A DNA stretch of 6,304 bases from Pseudomonadota bacterium. GTDB lineage: Bacteria; Myxococcota_A; Polyangia; Polyangiales; Polyangiaceae. Below the pieces are notes generated by a model that was given only the letters and a program-made list of their open reading frames with translations, did no database searches and had not been told where the DNA came from. Below, in pieces: positions 1 to 6,171 of this stretch (positions are counted from its first letter, which is position 1; every line of letters starts with the position of its first letter). Location: positions 1 to 6,304 of the forward strand of contig JAEYOT010000908.1 of the NCBI GenBank assembly GCA_023411445.1. The letters run 5' to 3'. A program made the position numbers and the translations under genes.

Positions 1-766
1 GATCCGCCGTGTCCTTCAGCTTCAGCGCCTTGTCCAGCGCGGCGACGCAATCCGGGAAAGCCTTGAGCCGGCCGAAGCGGACGCCCAGCGCGGCCAGCAA
101 GGTCGGATCGTCTACGCCCTGCACGGAGCGCAGCTCGGTGAGCGCCTCTTCGCGCTTGCCAGCGCTGGCTAGGTGCTCCGCGTAGGTGATGCGCAGCTGC
201 GCGTCGTCGGGGCGTGCCTTCACGGCCGTGCCGTACGCCGCCATCGCCTCGTCCTTCTTGCCCAGCGCTTCCAGCGCGAGCGCTCGGTTGACGAGCAGCT
301 CCGGCGACTTGGGGTTCACCTTCAGCCCCTGCTCCGCGGTAGCGAGCGCCCCGGCCGCGTCCTTCTGCTCGTACTGCGCGCCCGACAAGTTCACCGCGGC
401 CTCCACCAGCTTGGGATCCAGGTCGAGCGCCTTCTTGTACTGCGCGATCGCGCCGGGCAGGTCGCCGCTGCCGTCGATGGCGACGCCCAGGTAGAACGCC
501 GCTTGCGGATCTTGCGGATCCTGGCTCACCGCCTGGCTCAAGATCTTCTGCGCGCCATCGAAGTCCTGCTTCTGGATCGCGTCCATGCCTTGCTTGACCA
601 GCTCGCTCGAAGGCGCGACCACCGCGTCTTCCTTCGGCTTGGGCGGAGGGCCGTCGTCCAGCGGCGGAGGATTGTCCGCCGAGGCCGGCGGCGGCGCAGA
701 GCTGCAGCCGGCGAGCGCAATGAGCAGAGCAGACCAACCCGCGAGACAGACGCGCGAAAGGTTCAT
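1..766 (-). CDS. TPR-repeat lipoprotein, 5' part (runs off left edge)
   Basis: This frame is open from an ATG at 766-764 to the window edge (255 codons seen, no stop reached). The first 21 residues form a lipoprotein signal peptide: MNLSRVCLAGW, a hydrophobic stretch, then lipobox L18-A19-G20-C21, so the mature protein should be lipidated at Cys21. A Pro-rich linker (about 23-45) follows. From about residue 53 to the edge there are five to six helix-pair units of about 34 residues with the TPR pattern, for example A-x-x-x-G at 89-94, then GAIAQYKKALDLDP (105-118), EAMAAYGTAVKARP (173-186) and EEALTELRS (206-214). TPR arrays are protein-interaction scaffolds, so the likely role is an envelope adaptor or assembly protein; no specific partner can be read. 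The start lies 22 bp after the glnD stop on the same strand, with no terminator seen, so co-transcription with glnD is likely. No strong Shine-Dalgarno precedes the ATG (AGGG lies about 11 nt upstream). Confidence 0.88.
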   Translation of the reverse strand, partial: MNLSRVCLAGWSALLIALAGCSSAPPPASADNPPPLDDGPPPKPKEDAVVAPSSELVKQGMDAIQKQDFDGAQKILSQAVSQDPQDPQAAFYLGVAIDGSGDLPGAIAQYKKALDLDPKLVEAAVNLSGAQYEQKDAAGALATAEQGLKVNPKSPELLVNRALALEALGKKDEAMAAYGTAVKARPDDAQLRITYAEHLASAGKREEALTELRSVQGVDDPTLLAALGVRFGRLKAFPDCVAALDKALKLKDTAD

Positions 767-788
767 GGGATGAGGAGACCCTAGGCTG

Positions 789-3476
789 TCAGTGACCGTT
801 TTCCAAGTGAGCGATGGTCGAGAGGATTCGGTTCTTGACCTCTTCGATGCGCTCGGGGAGCACCAGCTTGGCTCCGGAAGTGTCGGTCACGTAGAAAACG
901 TCTGCCACCTGCGTGCCCTCGGTGTTGATTTTCGCGAGGGAAATCTGAAGGTCCAGATGCACGAGCGTGTGCGCCAGCCAAAACAGCAGGCCGAGCTGAT
1001 CTTTGGTGGTGACCTCGATCACCGAGTGGCCCGTGGCGCAGCGGTTGTCGATGTTCACCTCGGTCGGAACCTTCGGCGTAGGGCGATCCGACCAGCGCGA
1101 GCGCCCCGCGCCGCCCGTGACCAGCTCCCCGGGCGACAGCTCCTGCCCGAGCAAGCGCGTGAAATCACGCTCCAGCTTGCCGAGGGCCGACAGCACGCCC
1201 TCACTGCTCTCACCGCAGCGCACCCAGAACAAGTCCAGCGCACGCATGCGACCGAACTGGTCCGTCCACGAGTAAACTTGGGCGCTGATCACCTTGCAGC
1301 GCGCCGCCGTCAGCGTCGCGGTGATCATAGCGAGCAGGCCCGGCCGGTCGTCGGCGATGAAGCCGACCTCGACGTACGGATCGTTGGTCGTCATCACCGT
1401 GACGTTGACCTGCTTCAGCTGCGCTTGCCGCGCGAAGCGCGAGTGCCGCACGATGTCCGCGGGGTCGTTCGCGTACACGTAGCGCTCAGGCATCGCCGCT
1501 AGGTAGTGATCGAGGAAGTCACGCTCACCGCGCTCGGGGCAAAGCGCCCTCACCTCGTCACGGATCTGGTTCAGGCGCTCCTGTCCGCGCTGCACCGAGC
1601 CGGCCGTGAAGAAGCGGTAGGTGTGCACGTACAGCTCCTCCAGCACCCGCGCCTTCCAGCTGGTGAGCGCCGTGGGGCTGGTGGTGGACACGTCGCAGAT
1701 CGTGAGCAAATAAAGCTCCCGCAGTCCCTCGGGGCCGTGCAAATCCTGCGCGAAGAGCTCGATCGTCTTGGGGTCGTCGATGTCCCGGCGCGTCGCCACG
1801 TGGTACATCTTGAGGTGCGTCAAGATCAGCTGGCCTACCTCGCGCGCATCCGCCGAGGGCACCCCCAGCCGCTCCAAGATGCCCTTGGACAGCTCCATCC
1901 CGCGCTGATCGTGGCTCTTCCCACCGATGTCCTTGCCGATGTCGTGCAGCAAGGCGGCGCAGAACAACACCACCGGGCGCGTGAGCTCCGCCGCCAGACG
2001 TGAAGCGAGCGGGTGCTCGGCGGCCAACTCCCCGCGCACGAGCGCACGCAGGCGATCCACCGCAGCCACGGAGTGAACGTCCACCGTGTACACGTGGTAC
2101 ACGTCGTGATGCACGCGGCCGACCACCGGCGCAAACTCGGGGATCATCGCCAAGAGCAGGCCGACATCGTGCAGCTCTTTCAGCACCGAGCCGTCGCGCA
2201 GCTTGGTGCGCTGCGCGGTGGTGAGCAGCTTGAGGAACAGCCGCGCGGCCTCCTCGCTCTTGCGCAGCTCCTCGCAGAACGTGCTCGAGCCGGCGACGCG
2301 CGCGATGGCGTCCCGCGCGAACGCGTACACCGGCAAGTCACGCTTCACCGCCTCGTCGTAGATGCGCAGCGCCAGCACCGGGTCGGTCTCCAGCTGCGCC
2401 GGATCTTCGAGCGATACCTGGCGGTTGGTCAGCTTCAGGCCACGCCCCAGGATCTCTTCACGCGGGCGGCGCTTGGGCGGCGGCGCCGCGCGTGACAGCA
2501 GCATCTCCCGCGCCTGCACCATGTTGCGAGCGTTGCGGTAGTACTCGCTCATGAAGGCCTCGACGCCGGGCCCACCGCTGCCGTAGCCCAAGACCTCCGC
2601 CACGGCTTCCTGACGATCGAAGCTCAAGCGGTCCGAGCGGCGCCCCGCGTACAGGTGCAGCAAGTTGCGCACGCGCCAAGCCAGCTGCGCCGCGGTCTCG
2701 ATCTGCTGCCACTCACGCGGCAAGAGCACGCCGAGCCGCACGAGCTCCGACAGGTGGTTGACGCGCCAGCGCGCGCGCGCCGCCCAGTGCGCGATGTCCA
2801 AGTCGCGCAACCCACCGATGCCGTTCTTCACGTCCGGCTCCAGCAGGTACACCGAGCCGCCGAACCGCTCCGAGCGCTCTGCAGCGCGCTGCTCCATGCG
2901 ATCCAGGAAACGCTGGATGTTGCTCGCCCCGAACAAGCCGTCGAACGCGCGGTTGAGCAGCTTCTCCGTGCCGGTCTTGTCGCCGGCGACGACGCGCCAA
3001 TCAAGCAGCGTAGTCGCGGTGGGCAGATCCGTGCGCCCGAGCTCGATCAGCTCCGTGGCGCCGACGACTTGGTGACCGATCATCAGCCCCGCGTCCCACA
3101 GCGGGTAGAGCAACGCCTCGGCCACGTTGCGCACCTTATCCGGGCGAGCCGTGGTCAAGAGCCGCACGTCCAAGTCACTGTGGAGCGCCAGCGCGCCGCG
3201 ACCGTAGCTGCCGACAGCGGCGAGGCCCAGCTGCGCGAAGCTCACCTCTTTGGACATCTTGCCTTCGAGCGCCTTGAACAGCGAGCAGAGCAGGCCGTCC
3301 ACGGCGCGGCTGTAGCGCTCCGATGCAGGGAGGCCGGACTCGACCTTGCCTCCTCGAATCATCTCTTCCACCGCGCCGCGATGACGCTGGATGTAGATCT
3401 TGATTTCGTCGAGGAGTCCGGGCGAGGCGCGCTCGAGGGTCGGCCCCGAGGCGGATACGGTAGCGGTGTGGCTCAT
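789..3476 (-). CDS. glnD: Bifunctional PII uridylyltransferase / uridylyl-removing enzyme GlnD
   Basis: This enzyme transfers UMP from UTP to the PII signal proteins (GlnB/GlnK) when glutamine is low and removes it when glutamine is high. It is the cytoplasmic glutamine sensor of nitrogen control. From the ATG at 3476 it is 895 aa, close to the 890 aa of E. coli GlnD. Domains in order: nucleotidyltransferase with GSYGRG (89-94) and the metal-binding SDLD (100-103); a GlnD helical segment with EPDVKNGIGGLRDLD (213-227); an HD domain for UMP removal with YTVDVHS (463-469), the HD pair H511-D512 in LLHDIGK, and H554 in ILTHLKM; then two C-terminal ACT domains, about 701-785 (VEVGFIADDRPGLL) and about 819-892 (VIEVTTKDQLGLL), the usual glutamine-binding sites. 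All key residues are present. A TTG at 3566 would add 30 residues. I prefer 3476 because the -10 of a good promoter lies between the two starts and the extra residues look non-conserved. No clear Shine-Dalgarno precedes 3476. No PII gene is in the window. Confidence 0.96.
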   Translation of the reverse strand: MSHTATVSASGPTLERASPGLLDEIKIYIQRHRGAVEEMIRGGKVESGLPASERYSRAVDGLLCSLFKALEGKMSKEVSFAQLGLAAVGSYGRGALALHSDLDVRLLTTARPDKVRNVAEALLYPLWDAGLMIGHQVVGATELIELGRTDLPTATTLLDWRVVAGDKTGTEKLLNRAFDGLFGASNIQRFLDRMEQRAAERSERFGGSVYLLEPDVKNGIGGLRDLDIAHWAARARWRVNHLSELVRLGVLLPREWQQIETAAQLAWRVRNLLHLYAGRRSDRLSFDRQEAVAEVLGYGSGGPGVEAFMSEYYRNARNMVQAREMLLSRAAPPPKRRPREEILGRGLKLTNRQVSLEDPAQLETDPVLALRIYDEAVKRDLPVYAFARDAIARVAGSSTFCEELRKSEEAARLFLKLLTTAQRTKLRDGSVLKELHDVGLLLAMIPEFAPVVGRVHHDVYHVYTVDVHSVAAVDRLRALVRGELAAEHPLASRLAAELTRPVVLFCAALLHDIGKDIGGKSHDQRGMELSKGILERLGVPSADAREVGQLILTHLKMYHVATRRDIDDPKTIELFAQDLHGPEGLRELYLLTICDVSTTSPTALTSWKARVLEELYVHTYRFFTAGSVQRGQERLNQIRDEVRALCPERGERDFLDHYLAAMPERYVYANDPADIVRHSRFARQAQLKQVNVTVMTTNDPYVEVGFIADDRPGLLAMITATLTAARCKVISAQVYSWTDQFGRMRALDLFWVRCGESSEGVLSALGKLERDFTRLLGQELSPGELVTGGAGRSRWSDRPTPKVPTEVNIDNRCATGHSVIEVTTKDQLGLLFWLAHTLVHLDLQISLAKINTEGTQVADVFYVTDTSGAKLVLPERIEEVKNRILSTIAHLENGH

Positions 3477-3525
3477 GCGCGGAGGGCGGTCTCGGATGGC
3501 CGAACGGCGAGCCGAACCGTCCGAG

Positions 3526-3555
3526 GTTATAGCGCCCCCCTGCCAGGGCCCGCAA
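3526..3555 (-). promoter_or_regulatory. Candidate sigma70-type promoter of glnD
   Basis: Read on the minus strand, a -35-like TTGCGG (3555-3550) is followed after 18 bp by a -10-like TATAAC (3531-3526). Transcription would start near 3519-3521 and give a leader of about 45 nt to the ATG at 3476. The spacer contains a short inverted repeat, CCCTG-C-CAGGG (3538-3548 on the plus strand), which could be an operator or chance. This rests on pattern matching only. The -10 is the stronger half. Confidence 0.45.
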
Positions 3556-3587
3556 ATCAGGGACAAAAAAGCGCCCTACGGCCCAAG

Positions 3588-3596
3588 TGCTAGGCT
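3588..3596 (+). promoter_or_regulatory. Possible extended -10 for the Tat protein/matrixin operon
   Basis: TG-C-TAGGCT (3588-3596) fits the extended -10 pattern TGnTAnnnT. There is no recognisable -35. A start 7-10 nt downstream would fall at about 3603-3606, on or next to the ATG at 3606, so the transcript could be nearly leaderless. This agrees with the lack of a well-spaced Shine-Dalgarno (the only purine tract, AGG at 3601-3603, is 2 nt from the ATG). The evidence is weak. Confidence 0.25.
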
Positions 3597-3605
3597 CCCC
3601 AGGCG

Positions 3606-4163
3606 ATGGATCGACGTGGGTTCGTTCGGGCTACGACGGCCGGGGTGTTGGGCACGCTGATTGGGCCGCCCGCGCACGCTTCGCTCTCCCGAGCTGTCTC
3701 TCTCGAGGCGCTGGTGCGGCGCAGCCAGCACGTGGTGGTGGGCGAGCCGCTGGAGGCGTACTCGGTGTGGGAGCGCATCGGCTCTCGCAAGCACATCGTC
3801 ACGTACACGCGCGTGCGCGCCGACGAGCTGCTCGCAGGTCAAGACCCGCGTGAGCAGGAGCTGCTGGTGCGCACCCTCGGCGGCCAGCTCGGCCAGCTCG
3901 GCCAGCTCGTGCATGGGGAAGCGCGGCTCCAGCTCGGGCGGCGCAGCGTGCTGTTCACCATGCCGAGTCGTGACGCGCTGGTCGTCACGGCGATGGCGCA
4001 GGGGCACTACCCCCTGCGGCGTGACGCCGCCGGCGCCGAGCACCTACTGCGCAGCCCCCAGGCCAGCGAGCTGCTGAACGAAGCGGGCGCCGCCGTGCAG
4101 CGTCTGCCCGGTCTCAAGCTGCGCGACGCGCGCTCGCTCTTGACGCGGGTGGTCGCGCAGTGA
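3606..4163 (+). CDS. Tat-exported protein of unknown function, partner of the downstream matrixin
   Basis: This is a 185-aa protein I cannot assign to a named family. The N-terminus MDRRGFVRATTAGVL carries a twin-arginine motif (R3-R4), a modest hydrophobic core, and a likely cleavage site after A25 (PPAHA|S), so export in folded form through the Tat system is expected. The body (about 30-185) looks like a compact beta-rich domain: QHVVVGEPLEAYSVWE (41-56), HIVTYTRVRADELLAG (63-78), ELLVRTLGG (85-93), RRSVLFT (111-117) and DALVVTAMAQGHYPL (122-136). It has no cysteine, no membrane span after the signal and no recognisable catalytic motif. Residues 93-101 are GQL three times, encoded by a perfect 9-bp tandem repeat. 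The last codon and stop overlap the GTG of the matrixin gene (GTGA, 4160-4163), which indicates translational coupling and a shared task such as chaperone, inhibitor or cofactor of the protease. That role is inferred from position only. Confidence 0.85.
   Translation: MDRRGFVRATTAGVLGTLIGPPAHASLSRAVSLEALVRRSQHVVVGEPLEAYSVWERIGSRKHIVTYTRVRADELLAGQDPREQELLVRTLGGQLGQLGQLVHGEARLQLGRRSVLFTMPSRDALVVTAMAQGHYPLRRDAAGAEHLLRSPQASELLNEAGAAVQRLPGLKLRDARSLLTRVVAQ
3882..3908 (+). repeat. Three perfect 9-bp tandem repeats (ggccagctc) inside the Tat protein gene
   Basis: Units lie at 3882-3890, 3891-3899 and 3900-3908, in frame as Gly-Gln-Leu repeated three times (residues 93-101). Because the unit is 9 bp, copy-number change by slippage would add or remove GQL without breaking the frame. 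Confidence 0.9.
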
Positions 4164-5053
4164 GGCTCCGCACCACGCTGGCCGCCAGCCTCGCTCTCGT
4201 GCTGCTGGGGAGCGCCAGCACGGCCTCTGCCTATTGCCGCACACGCGGCTGCAACGACCAAACGCAGGACTGCACGTACGACAGCGACGGCTGCCTCACC
4301 GCCGGCAAGCTGCTGCACTGGGGCTCGGGCTGCATCTCGTTCGGCGTGCAGCGCGACGGCTCGCCCAGGCGCAGCATCAGCTACGACGCCGCGCACGCGG
4401 CCATCGTCGACGCCTTCTCCGAGTGGCTGAGCGCGGACTGCGGCGGCGGCGTCGGCCCCGGCGTCCAGATCCTGGACTACGGACCGGTGGAGTGCCACGA
4501 GGCCGAGTACAACCAGGACGCCCCGAACGCGAACATCTTCATGTTCCGCGACGAGAGCTGGCCCTACGAAAACGCCATCGACACGCTGGCCCTCACCACG
4601 CTGATCTTCAACGCCGACACCGGCGAGATCTACGACGCGGACGTGGAGGTGAACACGTTCGAGTCACCCATGTCGCTCGGCGCCACCGGGCGGGCGGACA
4701 TCGACTTCCACTCCGTCATCACGCACGAAATCGGGCACTTCCTCGGTCTGTCGCACTCGAACCAGCCGGGCGCGACGATGCGGCCGAGCTACGCACCCGG
4801 TAACACTTCCATGGCCAGCATCGAGCCCGACGACGTGGCCGGCATCTGCGCCGCGCTGCCGCCCGGTCGCGAGGTGCGGACGAACAGCTGTGAGCCGCGC
4901 CACGGCTTCTCCAGCGAGTGCGGGGTGCCGGACACCAGCTGCAGCTTTTCGCCAGGCTCCGCAGGCGGCGCACCCAGCGCCGCCCTGCTGGCCCTGCTCG
5001 GGCTCAGCTCACTGCTGCGGAGGAGACCTCGCCCTTCAAACCGGCGACCTTGA
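4160..5053 (+). CDS. Secreted matrixin-type (M10-like) zinc metalloprotease with MYXO-CTERM-like tail
   Basis: This 297-aa protein starts at a GTG inside the GTGA overlap with the upstream gene. Residues 1-24 are a Sec signal peptide ([10 protein letters not shown], hydrophobic core, cleavage at ASA|Y). A Cys-rich N-terminal part follows (C26, C31, C38, C45, C58, C94, C112), probably disulfide-bonded after export. The catalytic signature is [11 protein letters not shown] (189-199): H189, H193 and H199 bind zinc and E190 is the general base. M207 in ATMRPSY fits the Met-turn that defines metzincins. DADVEVN (159-165) resembles the structural calcium/metal loop of matrixins. After the catalytic domain come C244, C254 and C261, then a Gly/Ser/Ala stretch, a hydrophobic segment (about 273-286) and an Arg cluster (287-289, 291, 295-296), the layout of a MYXO-CTERM surface-sorting tail. 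Expected role: extracellular or surface proteolysis; the substrate is unknown. The last 50 bp overlap bioB on the other strand. There is no obvious N-terminal propeptide. Confidence 0.92.
   Translation: MRLRTTLAASLALVLLGSASTASAYCRTRGCNDQTQDCTYDSDGCLTAGKLLHWGSGCISFGVQRDGSPRRSISYDAAHAAIVDAFSEWLSADCGGGVGPGVQILDYGPVECHEAEYNQDAPNANIFMFRDESWPYENAIDTLALTTLIFNADTGEIYDADVEVNTFESPMSLGATGRADIDFHSVITHEIGHFLGLSHSNQPGATMRPSYAPGNTSMASIEPDDVAGICAALPPGREVRTNSCEPRHGFSSECGVPDTSCSFSPGSAGGAPSAALLALLGLSSLLRRRPRPSNRRP
4967..5050 (+). other. MYXO-CTERM-like C-terminal sorting segment of the matrixin
   Basis: Codons 270-297 encode [20 protein letters not shown] and a short basic end (RPSNRRP). They are preceded by a Cys (C261) in [10 protein letters not shown]. 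Known MYXO-CTERM tails have a Cys-containing motif, one transmembrane helix and a basic end, and are processed in myxobacteria for surface attachment. This copy is divergent: the Cys is about 12 residues before the helix and the hydrophobic helix is short. Confidence 0.55.
5004..5053. other. 50-bp convergent overlap of the matrixin and bioB coding ends
   Basis: The bioB stop (TGA, 5006-5004 on the minus strand) lies inside the matrixin frame, whose stop is TGA at 5051-5053. The last 16 codons of each gene are antisense to each other. No space is left for a conventional terminator between them, so transcripts from both sides must run into the opposite gene. Confidence 0.9.
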
Positions 5054-6002
5054 GCAGGTCCTGATCGGCGTCGGGCCCGGGGTTCGGCGTGGTCAGCAAC
5101 TTGTCGCCGTAGAAGATGCTGTTGGCGCCAGCGTACAGCGCCATCAGCTGCGCCTCGCGCGGCAGATCCGTGCGGCCGGCGCTGAGCCGGACCTTAGAGC
5201 GCGGCATCAAGATGCGGGCGACCGCGATCATGCGCACGAGCTCGAGCGGATCGATCGGCGGCAGCGCCTCCAGCGGCGTTCCCTCGACGCGCACGAGCGC
5301 GTTCACCGGCACGCTCTCCGGCTGCGGATCGAGCTTGGCGATCTCCAGTAGCATGGCGCAGCGATCGTCGATGCCCTCACCCATGCCGATGATGCCGCCC
5401 GTGCACACCGTGATGCCGGCCGCGCGCACGTTGTTCAGGGTATTTAGGCGATCCTTGTACGTGCGCGTGGAGATGATCGACTTGTAGAAGCCGGGTGACG
5501 TGTCCAAGTTGTGGTTGTAAGCGTCGAGCCCCGCTGCTTTGAGCTTGGCTGCCTGCTCGGCGCTGAGCATGCCGAGCGTCACGCACGCCTCCAGCCCCTC
5601 GGCCTTCACACCCTTCACCATCTCGATCACGCGATCGAACGCCGGTCCGTCCTTCACCTCACGCCAGGCCGCGCCCATGCAGAAGCGCGTGGAGCCAGCC
5701 TCCTTGGCGCGACGCGCGCTTGCGATCACGTCCTCCACCTTCAGCATCGCCTCGCCACTGACGGCCTGGTGATGGGAAGATTGCGGACAGTAAGCGCAGT
5801 CCTCCGGGCAGCCGCCCGTCTTGACGCTGAGCAGGGTACAGAGCTGCACGGTGTCCTCGGAGTGGTGCGCGAGGTGCACGGCGCGAGCGCGGTCGATCAG
5901 CTGAAAGAGGGGTAGGTCGTGGAGAGCCCGCACCTCCGCGAGGGTCCAGTCATGGGCCGCGGTGTGGGGAGCGGGGGGCGTGGTCGGGATGGGGGCGGAC
6001 AT
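5004..6002 (-). CDS. bioB: Biotin synthase BioB
   Basis: BioB is a radical SAM enzyme that inserts sulfur into dethiobiotin in the last step of biotin synthesis, in the cytoplasm. The 332-aa product (E. coli: 346) carries the radical-SAM 4Fe-4S motif C65-P-E-D-C69-A-Y-C72. It also has the ligands of the sacrificial 2Fe-2S cluster in their usual contexts: C108 (RFCMGAAWR), C140 (EACVTLGML), C200 ([12 protein letters not shown]) and R272 (VRLSAGR). The C140-C200 and C200-R272 spacings (60 and 72) equal those of the E. coli residues 128, 188 and 260. YNHNLDTSP (162-170) is the typical substrate/SAM-site motif. All essential residues are present. The start is the ATG at 6002; it lacks a clear Shine-Dalgarno, but the residues upstream of the conserved core fit a normal short N-terminus. 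No other bio genes adjoin it. It is divergent from cysS and convergent with, and overlapping, the matrixin gene. Confidence 0.97.
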   Translation of the reverse strand: MSAPIPTTPPAPHTAAHDWTLAEVRALHDLPLFQLIDRARAVHLAHHSEDTVQLCTLLSVKTGGCPEDCAYCPQSSHHQAVSGEAMLKVEDVIASARRAKEAGSTRFCMGAAWREVKDGPAFDRVIEMVKGVKAEGLEACVTLGMLSAEQAAKLKAAGLDAYNHNLDTSPGFYKSIISTRTYKDRLNTLNNVRAAGITVCTGGIIGMGEGIDDRCAMLLEIAKLDPQPESVPVNALVRVEGTPLEALPPIDPLELVRMIAVARILMPRSKVRLSAGRTDLPREAQLMALYAGANSIFYGDKLLTTPNPGPDADQDLLKVAGLKGEVSSAAVS

Positions 6003-6025
6003 CGGTCAGAAGGCCAAGGCGTAGC

Positions 6026-6031
6026 GTTATC
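6026..6031 (-). promoter_or_regulatory. Possible -10 element for bioB
   Basis: On the minus strand GATAAC (6031-6026) resembles a -10 hexamer (4 of 6). It would place the start near 6019, about 17 nt before the bioB ATG. No convincing -35 is seen at the proper distance. The evidence is weak. Confidence 0.25.
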
Positions 6032-6054
6032 GTGCAGAAGAGTCCAGCTTAGGG

Positions 6055-6060
6055 TATGCT
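6055..6060 (+). promoter_or_regulatory. Possible -10 element for the cysS leader transcript
   Basis: TATGCT (6055-6060) matches 4 of 6 -10 positions. The ATG of the Cys-rich leader frame begins 8 nt after it (6069), so a start at about 6067-6069 would make the leader mRNA almost or fully leaderless. No good -35 is present. The alternative is an earlier start, with GGGG (6061-6064) serving as a weak ribosome-binding site 4 nt from the ATG. Confidence 0.35.
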
Positions 6061-6068
6061 GGGGTCTC

Positions 6069-6122
6069 ATGATCGAGATCACGCTCCGCGTCACGTGTTG
6101 TTGCCGTCTTCGGACGGCGTAG
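6069..6122 (+). CDS. Poly-cysteine leader peptide upstream of cysS (17 aa)
   Basis: ATG 6069 to TAG 6120-6122 encodes MIEITLRVTCCCRLRTA. Codons 10-12 are TGT TGT TGC (6096-6104), three Cys in a row. Two of them are TGT, which is unexpected where C/G third positions dominate in the neighbouring genes. The frame ends 95 bp before the GTG of cysS, whose product charges tRNA(Cys), so a ribosome pausing here would directly sense Cys-tRNA supply. The third Cys codon and the five sense codons after it make up the first downstream hairpin, the arrangement expected of an attenuator leader. Comparable poly-Cys short ORFs acting as cysteine-responsive attenuators have been described in mycobacteria. The reading frame is also open upstream to 5919, antisense to bioB, so translation from a farther start cannot be excluded, but the ATG at 6069 sits right behind the candidate -10. 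Expression is not shown by the sequence. Confidence 0.6.
   Translation: MIEITLRVTCCCRLRTA
6103..6118 (+). promoter_or_regulatory. UUCG-capped hairpin at the end of the leader ORF (arms 1 and 2)
   Basis: GCCGTC (6103-6108), loop TTCG (6109-6112) and GACGGC (6113-6118) form a perfect 6-bp stem, extendable by a U-G pair (6102 with 6119). On the plus-strand RNA the cap is C(UUCG)G, an exceptionally stable tetraloop; on the minus strand the loop would read CGAA. It begins within the third Cys codon, so a ribosome waiting at the Cys codons would cover arm 1. Confidence 0.75.
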
Positions 6123-6156
6123 CTCGACGCTGAGCAGGAGCTTCGAATCGCCGTCC
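6112..6156 (+). promoter_or_regulatory. Alternative long-range stem (arm 2 with arm 3) of the cysS leader
   Basis: GGACGGCG (6112-6119) is perfectly complementary to CGCCGTCC (6149-6156), an 8-bp stem. It excludes the UUCG hairpin because GCCGTC occurs twice, at 6103-6108 and 6150-6155, and both copies compete for the same partner. Mutually exclusive pairing of this type is the hallmark of ribosome-controlled attenuators. Confidence 0.55.
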
Positions 6157-6171
6157 CGAACCGTGGGCGGC
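6150..6171 (+). promoter_or_regulatory. Arm 3:arm 4 hairpin of the cysS leader
   Basis: GCCG-T-CCC (6150-6157) can pair with GGGCGGC (6165-6171) as seven G-C pairs with one bulged U (6154) and a 7-nt loop (6158-6164). It excludes both the arm 2:3 stem on its left and the terminator-like stem on its right. Confidence 0.45.

Noticed and set aside
173..784. Long Arg-rich plus-strand frames opposite the TPR lipoprotein and glnD (for example 173-784, 792-1502, 2655-3593)
   Set aside because: They are the usual shadow frames of GC-rich coding DNA: low-complexity, Arg/Ala-rich, with no motif. The minus-strand genes explain the region fully.
3526..3550. A sigma54-type promoter for glnD (TGGCA on the minus strand at 3545-3541)
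   Set aside because: The -24 GG and the -12 GC are 9 nt apart instead of the strict 10, and the -12 box reads CGCT instead of TTGC. The sigma70-type reading fits better.
3576..4043. Minus-strand frame 3576-4043 (155 codons) opposite the Tat protein gene
   Set aside because: It has shadow composition, and the plus-strand frame carries a clear signal peptide and coupled stop/start with the protease.
5919..6068. Extension of the Cys-rich leader frame upstream to 5919 (67 codons in total)
   Set aside because: The extension is antisense to the bioB N-terminus, is Gly/Arg-rich in the manner of a shadow frame, and begins upstream of the candidate promoter. Only the last 17 codons look selected.
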